A DNA stretch of 64,000 nucleotides, taken from contig NBIV01000167.1 of the NCBI GenBank assembly GCA_003194525.1, positions 1 to 64,000 of the forward strand, in the 5' to 3' direction. Under the pieces are notes generated by a model. That model ran no database searches. It worked only from the letters and a program-made list of their open reading frames with translations, and had not been told where the DNA came from. Every line of letters starts with the position of its first letter. Within the stretch, counting starts at the first letter, position 1. The DNA is from Gracilariopsis chorda (lineage: Eukaryota > Rhodophyta > Florideophyceae > Gracilariales > Gracilariaceae). The position numbers and the translations under genes were made by a program. Positions 1 to 11,265 of this stretch are shown piece after piece.

Positions 1-606
1 GCAGGGAGCGGAACTTGTTTCCGAGAGGACCGCTTTAGCGGGCGGCGAACAATCGGAACCGATGATCCGTCGTCAAGTTCTACACGCTGAGCGGGGCCTG
101 ATTTGCGTCGACAAATCTGTCGCAGTAATCACATCCCAGTATCACTGGTGCTGCCAATGAACGGCAAACGATGAAGTCCCAACTTCACCACAGAGGTACC
201 AAGTCTCACGACGAGGTCCACTGTGCCCACCGTTTTGTAACGGATTGTTGTTAGCATCCGAAATGTCGGGGACCGCGTCAGAGCGGATACGAGACCGCAC
301 AAGCGGGCGGGTAACAATGATTCCACAACAAAGTGGGGCCTGCACCTGTATCCAGGACGGTGAGAAACCTCACCATAAACTGGGGATCAAGGCCAAGGTC
401 GGCATAGACCTTATAATTGCGCTTGGCCAAGACCAAGACTCTACAGGGAATCCGGGGATTTTTACTCCGTATCCACGGGCGACGCAACACACCGAGGTGC
501 GCAGAGTCCGCGTCAGCGGTGTGTTTCCTCGAGAGGACTTTCACCGGGAGCGAGGCAAGGACGCCTCGGGCGCCAACAGCCTCGTTCTTGAGGACGCCTC
601 TCCCAA
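1..606 (-). pseudogene. Gypsy C pol, N-terminal protease region, frameshifted
   Basis: Aligned by eye with the start of Gypsy A pol, the same N-terminal region is recognisable, including the stretch before the DTGA aspartic protease motif. Extra bases near 185 (tcccaac for tccaac), 233 (gttttg for gtttg) and 305 (gcgggcggg for gcggggg) shift the frame repeatedly, so the protein survives only as short fragments. In the intact family this region cleaves Gag and Pol in the particle. Confidence 0.85.
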
Positions 607-623
607 AGAGAAGACTCCCTCAG

Positions 624-2798
624 TTAGTTTTCCGCCTTCGGCGGTGGGTTGATTTCCTCGACAACGAGTGCTTCATCCCGTTGACGGGGGTTTCTATCCG
701 CATAAGCGGGGGTTGCAACGGATGGTTGCGTGATCTCCCGAATCGGGGTGTATGACGCTTGCCGCGCACACGGGGTCTGTGGTAGGGCATGGGAAAAGTC
801 CGTTTTAGCACGGAGGTAGGAAGCCGTCGGGACGGAACGTTTCTCCTCTGGAGTGAGGGCCTCATAATTTGCCACTACCTTGGCCATATCCTTCAGTGAA
901 CAAATACACTGAGGTGAGGTATGGCCATGGGCATAGCACAGGTGGCAAATGAGAGCCAATACCGCGACACGCGGATTATTATTCCGAGTATCGGAGAAGC
1001 GAACCGCAGGGCGGGTGTCAGTCCATCCAGGCCGTTGATAACGGGATTGACCGTTTGAAAACGGGAGTCGTTGGGTTTGAACCCGACTCTTACCAGCGTA
1101 CAAAACGGGGTCTTCCGTTCCCGTATCACGGGTCATCTCCGTCGTTGACGGCAAATCACTGGCGGGTATCGACACACCATCCCCCTGCACCAAATGCACG
1201 GTATCAAATCCCTGTCCAGGGTTCCCATCCGCAGTGAGGGGGAGTGAGGAAGCTTCGCTTTCTAGCAACAACGCCTTGGCGGATTTAGACCGATTGTTCG
1301 GAGTTCTTGCACGAAGTCCATCCCCTTCCGCTCGAGCATGTTGGACCAGCTCGAGGTGAGTGATCCTCCGCTTGTCCTCCCGATAACGGGTAACTAAACT
1401 CCGGATTGCCGGGTCAAGACCATCGATGAACATGGTACTGCGCTCCCCAGCGGGGTATACGTTACCACATCTGTGGAAAGCCTTGTTAAGGCGCACCGAG
1501 TAATCGGTCTCGGTCTCTCCAGCACGCTGGCGTGTATCTCGCAAAGCGAGGATAGCCTGCTGAATAGCGGTGTTTGTGGCGTAGGAGCGCAGAAGATACT
1601 GCACAGCCTCCGGCCAGCAAGTAACCCCTCCCTCGGAGGCACGAGAAGATCCTCTGACAGAGTTGTATTGGTCCTCCGCCACTCCCCGTAGGAAATACGG
1701 TAAAGCCAAATAGGCTTGTCCCTCATTCATACCGAGGATATCGGCCTCCGCTACAAAGCGGGATAGGAAATCCAGTACTAGGACTGGGTCCTCTCCAGTA
1801 AAATACTGGTTACGGAGCGAGAGCTGCATTCGCTTAATGCATTCTCGCACCTTTCCCGTACCACGGGGCGTACGTCCAAGTGACGTGTCTTCGAGCCGGT
1901 AGTACCGGTATGATAAAAGCTTCCGGTAATCCGGGTTTGTCGGTTTCAATTCCCGGAGACCGGGGTGTCATCTCCCCTTCTGGCGGGTTCGGACCACACC
2001 TTCAGTGGCCGATGACCGCTTCGAGCGGGAGGAGTAGCCTCGCTTCTCGTCCTCCGAGTCGGAGTCCGAGGAGCTCGAGCTAACCGAATGGTTTCGGGAT
2101 GAGTCCGACGATGTCGAAGAATCGGAGTCCGAATATTTTCGGTGGTGTTTCCGTCGATGACGGCGTTTCTTCTTCCCAGCAAGCTGGTCGTTGTGCGATG
2201 CCTCGTTTACCGGATCATCCGGGGATGGTTTGTATATGAGAACGAACTGCTCCAGCGTCTCCAGGCGGGCACCAATCCGATCAAATCGGGCTTCAACTCC
2301 TTCGATGAAGGTGGCGGGTTGTCCCAACCTCTCCAACACGGAGTTGACGTCAGACCGTAAAATACGGAGTTCCTCGGCGACCTCCTTTACGGGGGTTGCC
2401 GAGACCACCTCTTGGAGGGATTTTAGTTCCCCTACAAGGGTGTCATGGGCGGTCCACAGAGCGCGGACCTGGGATTCCAGGGAAGTTCCCTGGGGGGTGT
2501 TATCACCCGTTCCACGGGGGCTTGAAGCCGCGACAGCGGGAGCAGGCCGGGGTGCCTGGGGCACTGCGGCAACAGCCGGAGTCGATGCTGCATTCCCCTG
2601 CGGGGGTGATAACGAGGGCAAAAGGAGGTTCCGGGGTTCCCGGTCGGGGGTATCATTCCGCGATGAAGCGGCGCCAGCACGGCTGGAACTTGTCCGTATA
2701 GGGATACGGGGTACGAACCGAACTTCGGAAGTGTCCGCGTTGTCGCGGGAGCGACTACGCGTAACCACTGGCTCCGCGTCGGAGGGATTTCTCGACAT
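624..2798 (-). pseudogene. Gypsy C gag with an in-frame stop
   Basis: Nearly identical to the 724-residue Gag of Gypsy A, but split into 1968-2798 (N-terminal 276 residues) and 624-1949 (C-terminal half) in the same frame. The break is one base: an arginine codon AGA is TGA at about 1967-1969, where A has TTCTCC on the plus strand and C has TCATCC. The serine/aspartate-rich tract, coiled N-terminal part and C-terminal CCHC zinc knuckle (CHLCYAHGHTSPQC) are otherwise preserved. Gag would form the virus-like particle and bind element RNA. Confidence 0.9.
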
Positions 2799-2903
2799 GA
2801 GAAAATACCGTTACGACGGGAAACGATCACGGAACTTCCGGTGAATGAAAACAAACCTCGTAAGAGGGAAAGCAAAAACCGATTCTAAGTCAGGAGACCA
2901 CTT

Positions 2904-3710
2904 TGTGGTGCAATGCCCCAAAGGGGAAAAACACCGAAAGACGTCCGGGATCTTCCTCTCACGAGGTGAACCCAGTTGGGTAGAGCCCTCCCAGAGGTGT
3001 CACGGCGAAGCCGGTTTGTAAGACCAGGGACACCTGTCGCGACTCGCGCAGGGAGGTGAAGGCGAAGAATCGGTATCCGCGTGAGCGGGGCGTGATCCTC
3101 AGTAGAGGTATGTTTCCACGTAAGTGGGGGTGTGTGAGCGGATGCGCACACGAGGGCCGCGGATAGCGGGAGGTGCTACCCTAAAAAGGGGAAAGAGGAA
3201 GGACGAGTGGGTCGCGAGAGCGACGAGTAGATACGGCGATGCCGGTGGACGGGACTCCCTATACAGGGCGAAACACCAATATGATTGGAACAATTAGTAC
3301 TCCCAATGATGGGTATCCTTTAGATGTGCAAGGGGGGTGAACTTCCGTACACTACGGTGCTTCCCTCCAAGGAGGAGTTGAGAACACGCGGAGGCGGTCA
3401 AGCTCAGAGCCAATTCCCCAGGTTGGGGTCCCTTGTTGGGGAAGGTTTACTGGTGCGACGGCAGTGTGCCGTCGCACTAAGTACTAGCTTCCCAGAAATG
3501 GGTGTGAAAATAATAAATAATATTAACTAAAATACTCCACATTCCGTGGCAACATCCACTACTGTGGCCAACCGCCAATTGACCCATAACCGTGTCCCAC
3601 GTGTCCATATCCACCATAGTGGGGCGTACTTCATATACACACTACACAACCGATAATATCGGGAAAGCGTTCAAGTACCAAGAATCCCTCCCTGAGGGCG
3701 TTCCACTACA
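2904..3710 (-). repeat. 5' LTR of Gypsy C (807 bp)
   Basis: Starts TGTGGTGC and ends CACTACA, with the same 807-bp length as the LTRs of Gypsy A. It differs from A mainly in the last 120 bases. To its left lies the putative primer-binding site, as in A. The LTR carries the dense small inverted repeats described in the findings. Confidence 0.9.
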
Positions 3711-5900
3711 CAGCAAACATGTTTGAAGCACCAGCCACTCAGGAGCAAGGAGGCAATCAACACAGAGCTGCATCCAGTGCCCGGCACGCTTGACTGCTAC
3801 TGCTGCAGATTGTTTGCAGTGAGGTGTTGCGCCAAATGGGCGTTTTTATATGCGTACGGGGCGTCCAAAGCGCTTTTGTGGCGCAACCACTCCTATCAGT
3901 CAACTATATGCCCTTCGTTGGCAAAACAATGCTTAAAAATTGAGCGACAAGTCTAAGCGGCCTTTAGCCGCGGGCGGCGCTGCGTGCCGCTGATTTAGGG
4001 TGACTTTGGGGCTGCGGCGTGCCTCTTATGCTTAGTGTTGCTCGCAAACGGCTTGAAAACGAATACGAGCCGTGGCGTCAAAAGTGGCTATGGAATAGAC
4101 TTGGAAGTGAGCGTCGGCGCGTTGGTGAGTTGGTCGAATTGCATTAGGCTGTGTAGATTACAGTCAACTGTAACTGGATTGTGCTTCGATGAAAACTGTA
4201 GTGCCAGCGAATGTGCAGTGCGGTAGCTGGTACTCCTGTAGTTCCAGCTACTGAGCAGCAGCAGCAGTAAAAATACAGCAGTAGCCAGTGAGCTTTGCTG
4301 ATGCTCCCGCTGATGCTCCCGCTGCTGCTGTTGGTGATTCTTTTGGCGGGGATCCTTTGCGCTAGAATAGAAATTTCATGCTTTGAGGGGGAATGGTAGG
4401 AGATGTATTCGCGCAAAGCCTCCTGTGAATCAATGATACCCCCACATCTCAATACCGCGTCGTACTTGAATAATTATCTGAACGACAAAATTGTGCCTAC
4501 GGACCCATCTTTAGCTTCATGCAGCAGAGAGGTTTCTGCATACTGTGCCAAAGCGGAAGATTGGTTGACCGATGTGAAGAGGTTGTAAAGTTACACCATT
4601 AATTTGGACAAATTATGCCTGAGACTTGGAGATGTAATTGCACTTCATTGCAATTGGCTGGCACTACGGTCATTTACTGTAGTGTCAGCCACTCAGCAGT
4701 AGATATAGTCAACATGCAGCAGCAGCCAATTAGCTCTGAGCTTTGCTCCTGCTCTCACTGCTGCTGCTGCTGCCTGATTTTATATTTGACGGGAAGAGAT
4801 TGCGCACAATTAGACATTGCATGCATGGAAGGAAGCCTTTAAGATTAAATTGCGGCGCAACACCTCCCTTCAATCAAAAGCACCTTCTTTATCCTTTTAA
4901 AAACGATTATAGTGCAGGGCGATGTTGAAAAAAGTGAATGCGGCCTTCGAAGGCAAGCGACGCTGCAACCCGCGTTGGTAGAGAAGCATTGTTCACGGAA
5001 TGGCTTTAGGAGGCTCTACGGGCATTTTTGCGAGTGCTAGCTAGCAGTAGCGCTCATAGAGCTCTGGTGGACCACGGTGCTTAGAGTATCAAGAGCAGTA
5101 GAGTTTTGTGTGTAGGTGCGTAAATTGACTGTAGTTTGGGTTGATAAATGTGAAGGATAACACGTTCTGTTTTGTAAGTGGCTGGCACTGTAGTCATTGC
5201 GGGCGTTCCAATCACTAAAAAGCAGAATTTGCAGCTGTTGCTGCTGCTATTGGTGAAGTTTGTAATTGGTAGAGAGAAGTTGGTTCAAATGGGAGTGCCA
5301 ATGTACCCAGAGAAGTATGTAAGGCAGTTTGTTCGCTCAACACCTCCAATCAATTAAAAACCTCTCTTTTCTACACGAACAAATGCTTAAGAGTATAGCG
5401 GCGAGTAGAATCAGGTTTCAGCTGCGGGAGGCGCTGCGTTTCGTTGAGCTCGGGTGAACTTAAGGGATATGCAGGCTACTTATGCTTGCTAACGCTCACA
5501 AACGGTCGGCAGACTAATAAGGGCTGTGGCACCGAGAGGGATTTTGAGACTGAAAGGCTATAGATGGCCCTTTGTGACCCTATTCAATGCAATGTGGAGT
5601 TGCACTAAAGGGCAGCTGTCCGCTTGGGCCACGTCGCAAAACCTGCCTTATGCTGAGTGGCTGGCACGGCAGTCATTTTTGGAGTGCAAGCCACTGAGCA
5701 GCAAGAAGACAATCAACATGAAGCACCAGCCAATGCACTGTACGTTTTTCTGCTGCTTCTACTGGCTGCTTCTGCAACTGATTTTTTGGAGTGGCAGGGT
5801 TGCGCAAAAAGGTTTTGCATGCGCGTACAGGAGCGTGCAAAGCGATGGTATGGCACAACGCCTCCCATCTGTCATCAACACCCCCTCGTACGCATGAACC
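3711..5900. repeat. Degenerate tandem array, about five units of ~0.5 kb
   Basis: No gene is recognisable here. A block resembling 'GGCTGGCAC..AGTCATT' followed by 'CAGCCACT.AGCAGCAA' recurs near 3733, 4240, 4690, 5205 and 5692, spaced roughly 455-515 bases. Each unit carries a CTG/CAG-rich tract. Several carry a block ending in an 'AACAC/AACCACCTCC..' motif, then 'CAAATGCTTAA' and 'GGCGCTGCG'. Units are strongly diverged. Short ORFs across it look like chance frames in CTG-rich sequence. It could be an old satellite or a tandemly amplified element fragment. Confidence 0.6.
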
Positions 5901-6299
5901 CTTCCCCACAAGAGTAATTTGGAACAAAGGGTAATTTCGAACAGCATCCAAGATCCTATTGCAAACTGGATCCCTTCTAACAGTATTAGATTTACAAACG
6001 GTTATTCCTTCCGAGATGAGCTCTGATGAGTAGCCCTTTAGGTTAGACCTCTTGCACTTCACGTCCTACACTCAATCTTCCTACACTTCCTCGCTCAAGA
6101 TCCTCACACATCACACGATATCTCCCAAGTATTTCTACTCTCGGATACCATAGCAACAGTTTAAACCCAATTTGGCGCCATACGCGACAGTTTAAAACCA
6201 ACATGGCGCCAAAATGACGGCCGACGGACCCGCTTCAATCTGAAATCCGTATCCTACCTCACTTCAGTGTAGTTTCAATACCTACTACCCAGCTGCATA
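5901..6299. other. No gene seen
   Basis: Unremarkable sequence between the tandem array and the pogo remnant. A short imperfect repeat (CAGTTTAAA.CCAA.TTGGCGCCA type) occurs twice near 6150-6215 and may be the subterminal part of the pogo-like element. Confidence 0.4.
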
Positions 6300-7115
6300 A
6301 TGACCTCTCCACCAATACAACCCAGAACACTAATGGTCACTAACGCTATGCGTAGGCAATCTGCGGCGATTACGAAGCGCAGAAAACTGGAAACATGACT
6401 AGCACAGCAACGCAAACAATCTATAAGAGCACTGCAAGACGGCAAAACCATTCGCCATGTGTCTTTGTGCACAAATCTATCAATTTTTACGGTAAACCGT
6501 CTACGCCAAGTAATCGAAAGCGCAAACAAAACCGGTAGTCAGCATTGCGACAGCGTCTAAAACTTGCGTGTTGGTCGACCGATACTACTTTCCGAACATG
6601 AAGAGCAGTTCATAGTCGATAGGTTCACTTTCGTAGCATCCAGAGGCTTTGCAGCAACAAGAGTCGTTCTCAAAACTATCGCCAGTAAAAATTGCGAATG
6701 ATGGACGGAAAGGATTTCCTAATGGATACCCCTCAGATGATGGGGTGCGCGCATGTGGTGAATGACATCGTGAAATAACTCTGCAAAAAGCAGAAAACAA
6801 AGACCTCTCGAAGATTTCAGCAGAAAATTCGCAACATGTGGAGAGCTTCGTTCGTGCCCTGCAAGAGTGTGAAAAACAGAACGAGGGAATGTTGTCCAAT
6901 CCAGATCGAATCTGGAACATGGACGAAACACCAGTTTGCGGAGAGTATGAAAAAAACCGTACAGCATTCGTTTCGTCCTCTACACATTGCGGAGGGTAAA
7001 ATATGTCACTTTCAAAACCAAGCAAGCCCTTGACTGCAAGCATCATGGCATCAGCAGCCTAGGCAGTGCTTCCACCGTTTCTCATTTTCGCGGGAAAGAA
7101 AAATTTGATGCGATG
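6300..7115 (+). pseudogene. pogo/Tigger-like DDE transposase, decayed
   Basis: From an ATG at 6300 one frame runs through several stops (about 6396, 6558, 6702) and still shows the domain order of pogo-type transposases. A psq-like helix-turn-helix (ALQDGKTIRHVS, 6429-6520) comes first. A CENP-B-like helix-turn-helix (VGRPILLSEHEEQFIVD then ASRGFAATR, 6570-6660) follows, then ITLQKAENKDLSKISAEN (6775-6830). Next is the first catalytic aspartate in RIWNMDETPV (about 6910-6940). A frame-shifted PPFLIFAGKK segment lies near 7075-7105. The later catalytic residues are missing because the sequence then passes into the zinc-finger copy. This is a dead, truncated DNA transposon. Confidence 0.8.
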
Positions 7116-7305
7116 ATACGACCCTCTTCCGTCGGAGATATTCAAAGATCTCAATACTGCGAGCAAGTTTTAATGGAAGGGATTTATCGTTTACAGAGTC
7201 TGTCATGTAATGTCTATGCAGTTGAGGGACTTGGCAATTGCTCTATGCAGCGATTCATATCCTTCGTTTTCCAAAAGTATTGCTTCACAATCACAATGGG
7301 TATAG

Positions 7306-8061
7306 TTATTGGCCCTCTTTATGAGAATCCCTATGTCTCTTCAGATTAAGACTTCTGTCGAATTCATGTCCACAAATGTCACATTGAAGTTTCGGCCTCT
7401 CTTCTTTCCCATGTGATTTGGAAGAGTGGGTCCTCAAGGCTCTTTCTGAAGTGAAGGTACGAGAACTATGTGGACATGAAAATGGCAGCGGAATCGTGCC
7501 TGGGTGCATTTGCTGAGTATGATTTTTCAAGCTGTCTTGTCTTGAGTAAGTCCTTCCACATAGTTCGCAGGTATAACTTTGCGGTTGTGACGGAACCCTA
7601 TGATGTGATGCAATGTGACTGTTTCGAGCCTCCTTTGAGAAAAAAGTCTGGTCACATTCGGGACATTTCTTTTCCTCATGCCTTGCGGAGTGCCGTAAGA
7701 ACACTTTCACATATGGGGTTGTATAGCCACACGCGCATTTGTGAACTTGTAGACAGCTGCGTTTGTGCTCATGGGCTTCCTGCACGGTGTTGAATGTGCG
7801 CTTGCACTTATTGAACTCGTAGTTCCGACTTTTCTTGGATTGCCGTTGTCCAGCGGCCCTAGGCTCTGGGACAGGCCTTGGACCAGGCCATGGGGCAGGC
7901 GCTCGTACAGGCGCACGCGCAAGAGCAGGCGCAGGCGCCGTTCGCGTGCGACAGAATGGAGGCAGTGCTGCGCCGACAGTCCATACCTGTGAGGAAGAGG
8001 GGGAGCTTGTGTTGCCATTCGCTTTGTTGGAGAGAGAACAGGCGCGATCACAAACCGGCAC
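7306..8061 (-). pseudogene. C2H2 zinc-finger protein, N-terminally truncated copy
   Basis: The 251-residue frame matches the C-terminal half of the zinc-finger protein at 61894-63117, including GQRQSKKSRNY and four or five fingers ending HEFDRSLNLKRH. The first finger has lost its first cysteine (NYEFNKC for NYDCSKC) and the fifth has lost its second (CPHSSRTF for CPDCSRTF). The first 35 or so residues are read out of an unrelated repeat (8015-8061) and do not belong. About 145 bases after the stop (7140-7305) also match the region after the intact gene. It is most likely a decayed duplicate. Confidence 0.75.
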
Positions 8062-9140
8062 GGCTTCTCCTGTTCAACAGAAACAGAACATAAACGATCA
8101 CACGAAGGCACTGTTTCTCTTTCTCCTGTTGACTATTGAAGTTTTAGCGCATCCCGACACCGAACCGACAGTACGAAAAGACAATTGCAGTATAACAACG
8201 CCCGAGAACAGACACGTTCCATCACCCTTCCATGCCAGTGAGGAGGAGATGAAATTTGGTGTTGGTATCCGCTTTGTTCGGAGAGAGACCATACACGATC
8301 ACACGCCGGCACGGTTTCTCCTGTTGACTATCGAATTTTGTTGGGCAGGACAAAGCTTGATACTGGATATCAGGCCATCAGGGCGACACAATACGAAGAC
8401 ACACGTTTTTTTATTCACAACGCAGGTTCTTGTTGTTGCCTTTCACAACAACAGAGACAGCGAAGACACTACCCGCTCCGCTCGCTTCTCCGGTACTCAA
8501 GTTTCTGGGCCACATCATCAATGTGCTGACTTGTTGATTGTGTTTGAGAAGGCGAGTTATATGTAGTCGCTATTTTCAATCCCCGGTATCGATATCAGGC
8601 GTGGTCGGAATATGATCGGTGCTTATGGACAAACATGTTATCAACCGCTGTCCCTGCTCCATACCCCTGTTCCTTGGTGCAATAATCGGGCCTCGGCTTC
8701 GCCTCGGCTCGATATTGCACCTCGGAGCGGTGTCTTGGAGCTTGGACTGGTTGATAACTTATACGTAGCGCATCCCGACACCGAACCGACAGTACTAAAA
8801 GCCAATTACAGTTCAACAACGCACAAAGAGAGACACAGCGCACCTATCTTCTGTATTACTGAGTAGGAGGAGACCTTTGGTGTTGGTATTCACTTTGTTC
8901 GGAGAAAGAAAAGACACGATCACACGCCGGCACGACTTCTCCTGTTGAATATAAAATTCTTAGCGTCTCCCGACACCGAACCGACAGTCTAAACAGGCAA
9001 TTGCAGTACAACAACGCACAAAAAGAGAGACACAGTCCACCTATCTTCCATACCACTGAGTAGGAGGAGACCTTCGCTTTGTCCGGAGAGAGAACAGACA
9101 CGATCCCACGCTGGCACAGCTTTTCCAAAACATCCATAAA
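8015..9140 (+). repeat. Dispersed/tandem ~190-250 bp repeat family, several units
   Basis: Two blocks alternate. One is 'CCCGACACCGAACCGACAG' followed by 'AAAAGGCAATTGCAGT'. The other is 'CACGATCACACGCCGGCACG' followed by 'CTTCTCCTG'. Copies of the second block start near 8043, 8296, 8917 and 9099. The same family occurs at 25640-25990 and 63250-63560. It always sits beside zinc-finger or small-ORF copies, or alone, and has no coding potential that I trust. Confidence 0.75.
8637..8758. repeat. 122-bp imperfect hairpin
   Basis: The arms start GTTATCAACC (8637) and end GGTTGATAAC (8758). They pair along nearly their whole length, including GGTGCAAT with ATTGCACC, around a short GC-rich centre near 8697-8702. 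By eye about 80 percent of the ~58 positions pair. It could be a foldback MITE or a small-RNA precursor. Confidence 0.7.
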
Positions 9141-9488
9141 TTCTAACGCTCGTCTCGTGTTCGTCACGCATCGATATTTCGACTGTCTCGAATGTGTTCA
9201 AATGACTCTTTCAAAAGAAAGAAAAGAACGGCATGCACTTTGTTGTGTGACACAAGTGGTGTCCTCTTTTTCAGTCCACGCAGGCACGCTCACGAGCCGG
9301 TACCGACGGTAGCTGCAACATAAGAGTCACCGTGACAGTGGTGACGCAGCTCCACTTGATATATTATATCGATTAGCGAGCCCAGCGCCGCAGTCCGTAC
9401 TAGAAGAGCTCCCAATGCGTCTTACACGTAGACACTGCCAACCGTATCAAATGGTACGCGCGCTGGCTATAAGAAGTTGAAAGAAGCG

Positions 9489-9784
9489 ATGAGGGAACCC
9501 ATGAAGTTCAACTCGTGTGCTATTCAGCACCAACTTCACCATTGTCGACCTCCGAACCCCCGCCACTCTCGCACAGTGAGCTCCGTCGCTCCGCGCATAA
9601 GCTCATGCGCAGCTACGAGCGAGCCATCAAACAAACTGGCGATTTGTGCGCGATGCTCACCCTCGCCGAGCTTCTCCGAGACAGTACCTACGACATCAAC
9701 ACATTTACCCCCATATTTCCCTTACATCAGCCCGAAGAAGATCTTTTTTTCCAGACTTTTGAGTACGACGATAATCAGATCTAG
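9489..9784 (+). pseudogene. Small repeated ORF, copy 1, one-base frameshift
   Basis: ATG at 9489 lies 21 bases after a TATAAG box (9468-9473), exactly as in the copy at 63882. After MREPMK a one-base deletion (GCTATTC for GCTAATTC, near 9524) moves the reading into the frame 9515-9784. That frame encodes SHSELRRSAHKLMRSYERAI, then LCAMLTLAELLRDSTYDINT and ends EYDDNQI. Allowing for the deletion the product would be a little over 100 residues, mostly helical and without a domain I recognise. A further partial copy on the minus strand is at 10989-11204. Confidence 0.5.
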
Positions 9785-9920
9785 ATGCTTGGAATTTTAA
9801 GGATCAGCAACCAAAGCGAACAACCAGCGATCAATAGCGCAATATTAGAACCGGAGGGGAACTAGTTTCATGAGAGGCTACTAAGCGTTCTGATAACGGA
9901 CACTTTGGAGATGTGCAGCT
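9633..9920 (+). repeat. Repeat X-Y, first copy (X then Y)
   Basis: Block X (9633-9851, coding end of the small ORF and its 3' side) is followed by block Y (9852-9920, starting CCGGAGGGGAACTAG). Both blocks recur inverted at 10989-11265 but in the opposite order relative to each other, so the two copies are permuted. Confidence 0.65.
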
Positions 9921-10988
9921 AACCGCTTTACTGTTTTGGCTGTGTTACCAGAATGACAACGTTCCCACTTGTCATCATCTGATTGGTTTTATATGCCCGA
10001 TGAAGCAAAACTGTGAATCGATTTCCAAGTTGACCTGAACTCACCGCCGCCAAGCTGATCGGGTACGGCGTCCAACAGCTACAAACGGTACCTCACAGAT
10101 TCTTTTTTCCCATTCATCCCGTTCGTTCTTCTTAATCTCTGCTTTTTGAAAATGGTCACATCTCTGAAGCTATGCCTTCGCAACGAAAAATGAAAGATAC
10201 ACAACAGCCGATGCCATCGTCGGTGCGCAGCCAACTACACCCTTGAATGTCTGCACTTGTACATGCTTGATATGGAAGTGGTCCGGTTCTCTTGCTACCG
10301 ACCTTCTACTCCGGGTGTACCTTTCTAAACCTGATCTCCCATTATGCGTACAGTTGCCATCCGTGTTTGGGTTGGGGTTTGATCTGACCCAACCTCGCCG
10401 CCTTCGGGCTATTAACGGCCGCTCTTGGTTTCCTGATTCAGGTTTTCTGTTTCGATGCTTCCTGGAAACTCAACAGACACAGAAATGGCACAATTTATTT
10501 CGTAAGACTCAGCATATTGATGCACAAACACTTAATCCCTCTAATAACTGGACTGGAAATGACGTATGCTGTGAGATCAGGAGAAGACTGACTTTTTCAG
10601 TCGCTTACTGAACGCATTCTCACTCTTCCAAGCGCATGTCATACAATCCGCCAGCACTAAAGAACGATAAATAAAGTTGAGATATAAGAACGTAGTACGA
10701 AGGACACCGAGTCCCGCATAAACTTCAAAGAATAAAATCGCAGAGCAGCGTTTGTGAACCACACTTTCTTGGTGCTTTGTAAATTGCAAGAGTTTCAGCG
10801 TGTTGTAGCACAACATAGAGCATCAGAAAGCCGCAATTGATTGTTGTGGTCCAAGCATTCCCTAAGCTGATTTTGAGGGATGTCCTTCCATACCGATGCC
10901 AGATTAATCCGCCGTCTGCTGCACAATAGAAAGTGGACCTCAATTCCTTGGGACCAATGTCATGCTGCTCCTCTGGTTCCCTCCTCTT
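9921..10988. other. No recognisable gene
   Basis: Between the two inverted X/Y copies. A 122-residue open frame on the plus strand (10243-10611) has no recognisable domain, and I do not call it a gene. Confidence 0.4.
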
Positions 10989-11265
10989 CTAATATTGCGC
11001 TATTGATCGCTGGTTGTTCGCTTGGGTTGCTGATCCCTGAACTTCCAAGAATCTAGATCTGATTATCGTCGTTCTCAAAAGTCGGAAAAAAAATCTTCCT
11101 TCCGACTGATGTAAGGGAAATATGGGGTTAAATGTGTTGATGTCGTAGGTATTGTCTCGGAGAAGCTCGGCGAGGGTGAGCATTGCGCACAAATCGACCT
11201 TCAAAGTATCCGTTATCAGATCGTTTAGTAGCCTATCATGAAACTGCTGGACCGGTCACCTCGTT
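10989..11265 (-). repeat. Repeat X-Y, second copy, inverted and permuted
   Basis: 10989-11195 is the reverse complement of block X and still reads LCAMLTLAELLRDNTYDINT on the minus strand. 11200-11265 is the reverse complement of block Y. Read on the minus strand the order is Y then X. Confidence 0.65.

Larger units (their letters stand above)
1..3710 (-). mobile_element. Gypsy copy C: 5' part of a decayed element (5' LTR, gag, start of pol)
   Basis: This stretch is colinear with 54080-57795 of Gypsy A and reads on the minus strand. From right to left it holds the 5' LTR, gag and the protease end of pol; the rest lies left of the window. gag has a stop codon and pol has several indels, so this copy is dead. 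Its LTR ends CCACTACA rather than GCACTTCA as in A, so it belongs to a sister subfamily. The five bases after the LTR are CAGCA, but the matching target duplication would be outside the window. Confidence 0.9.
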
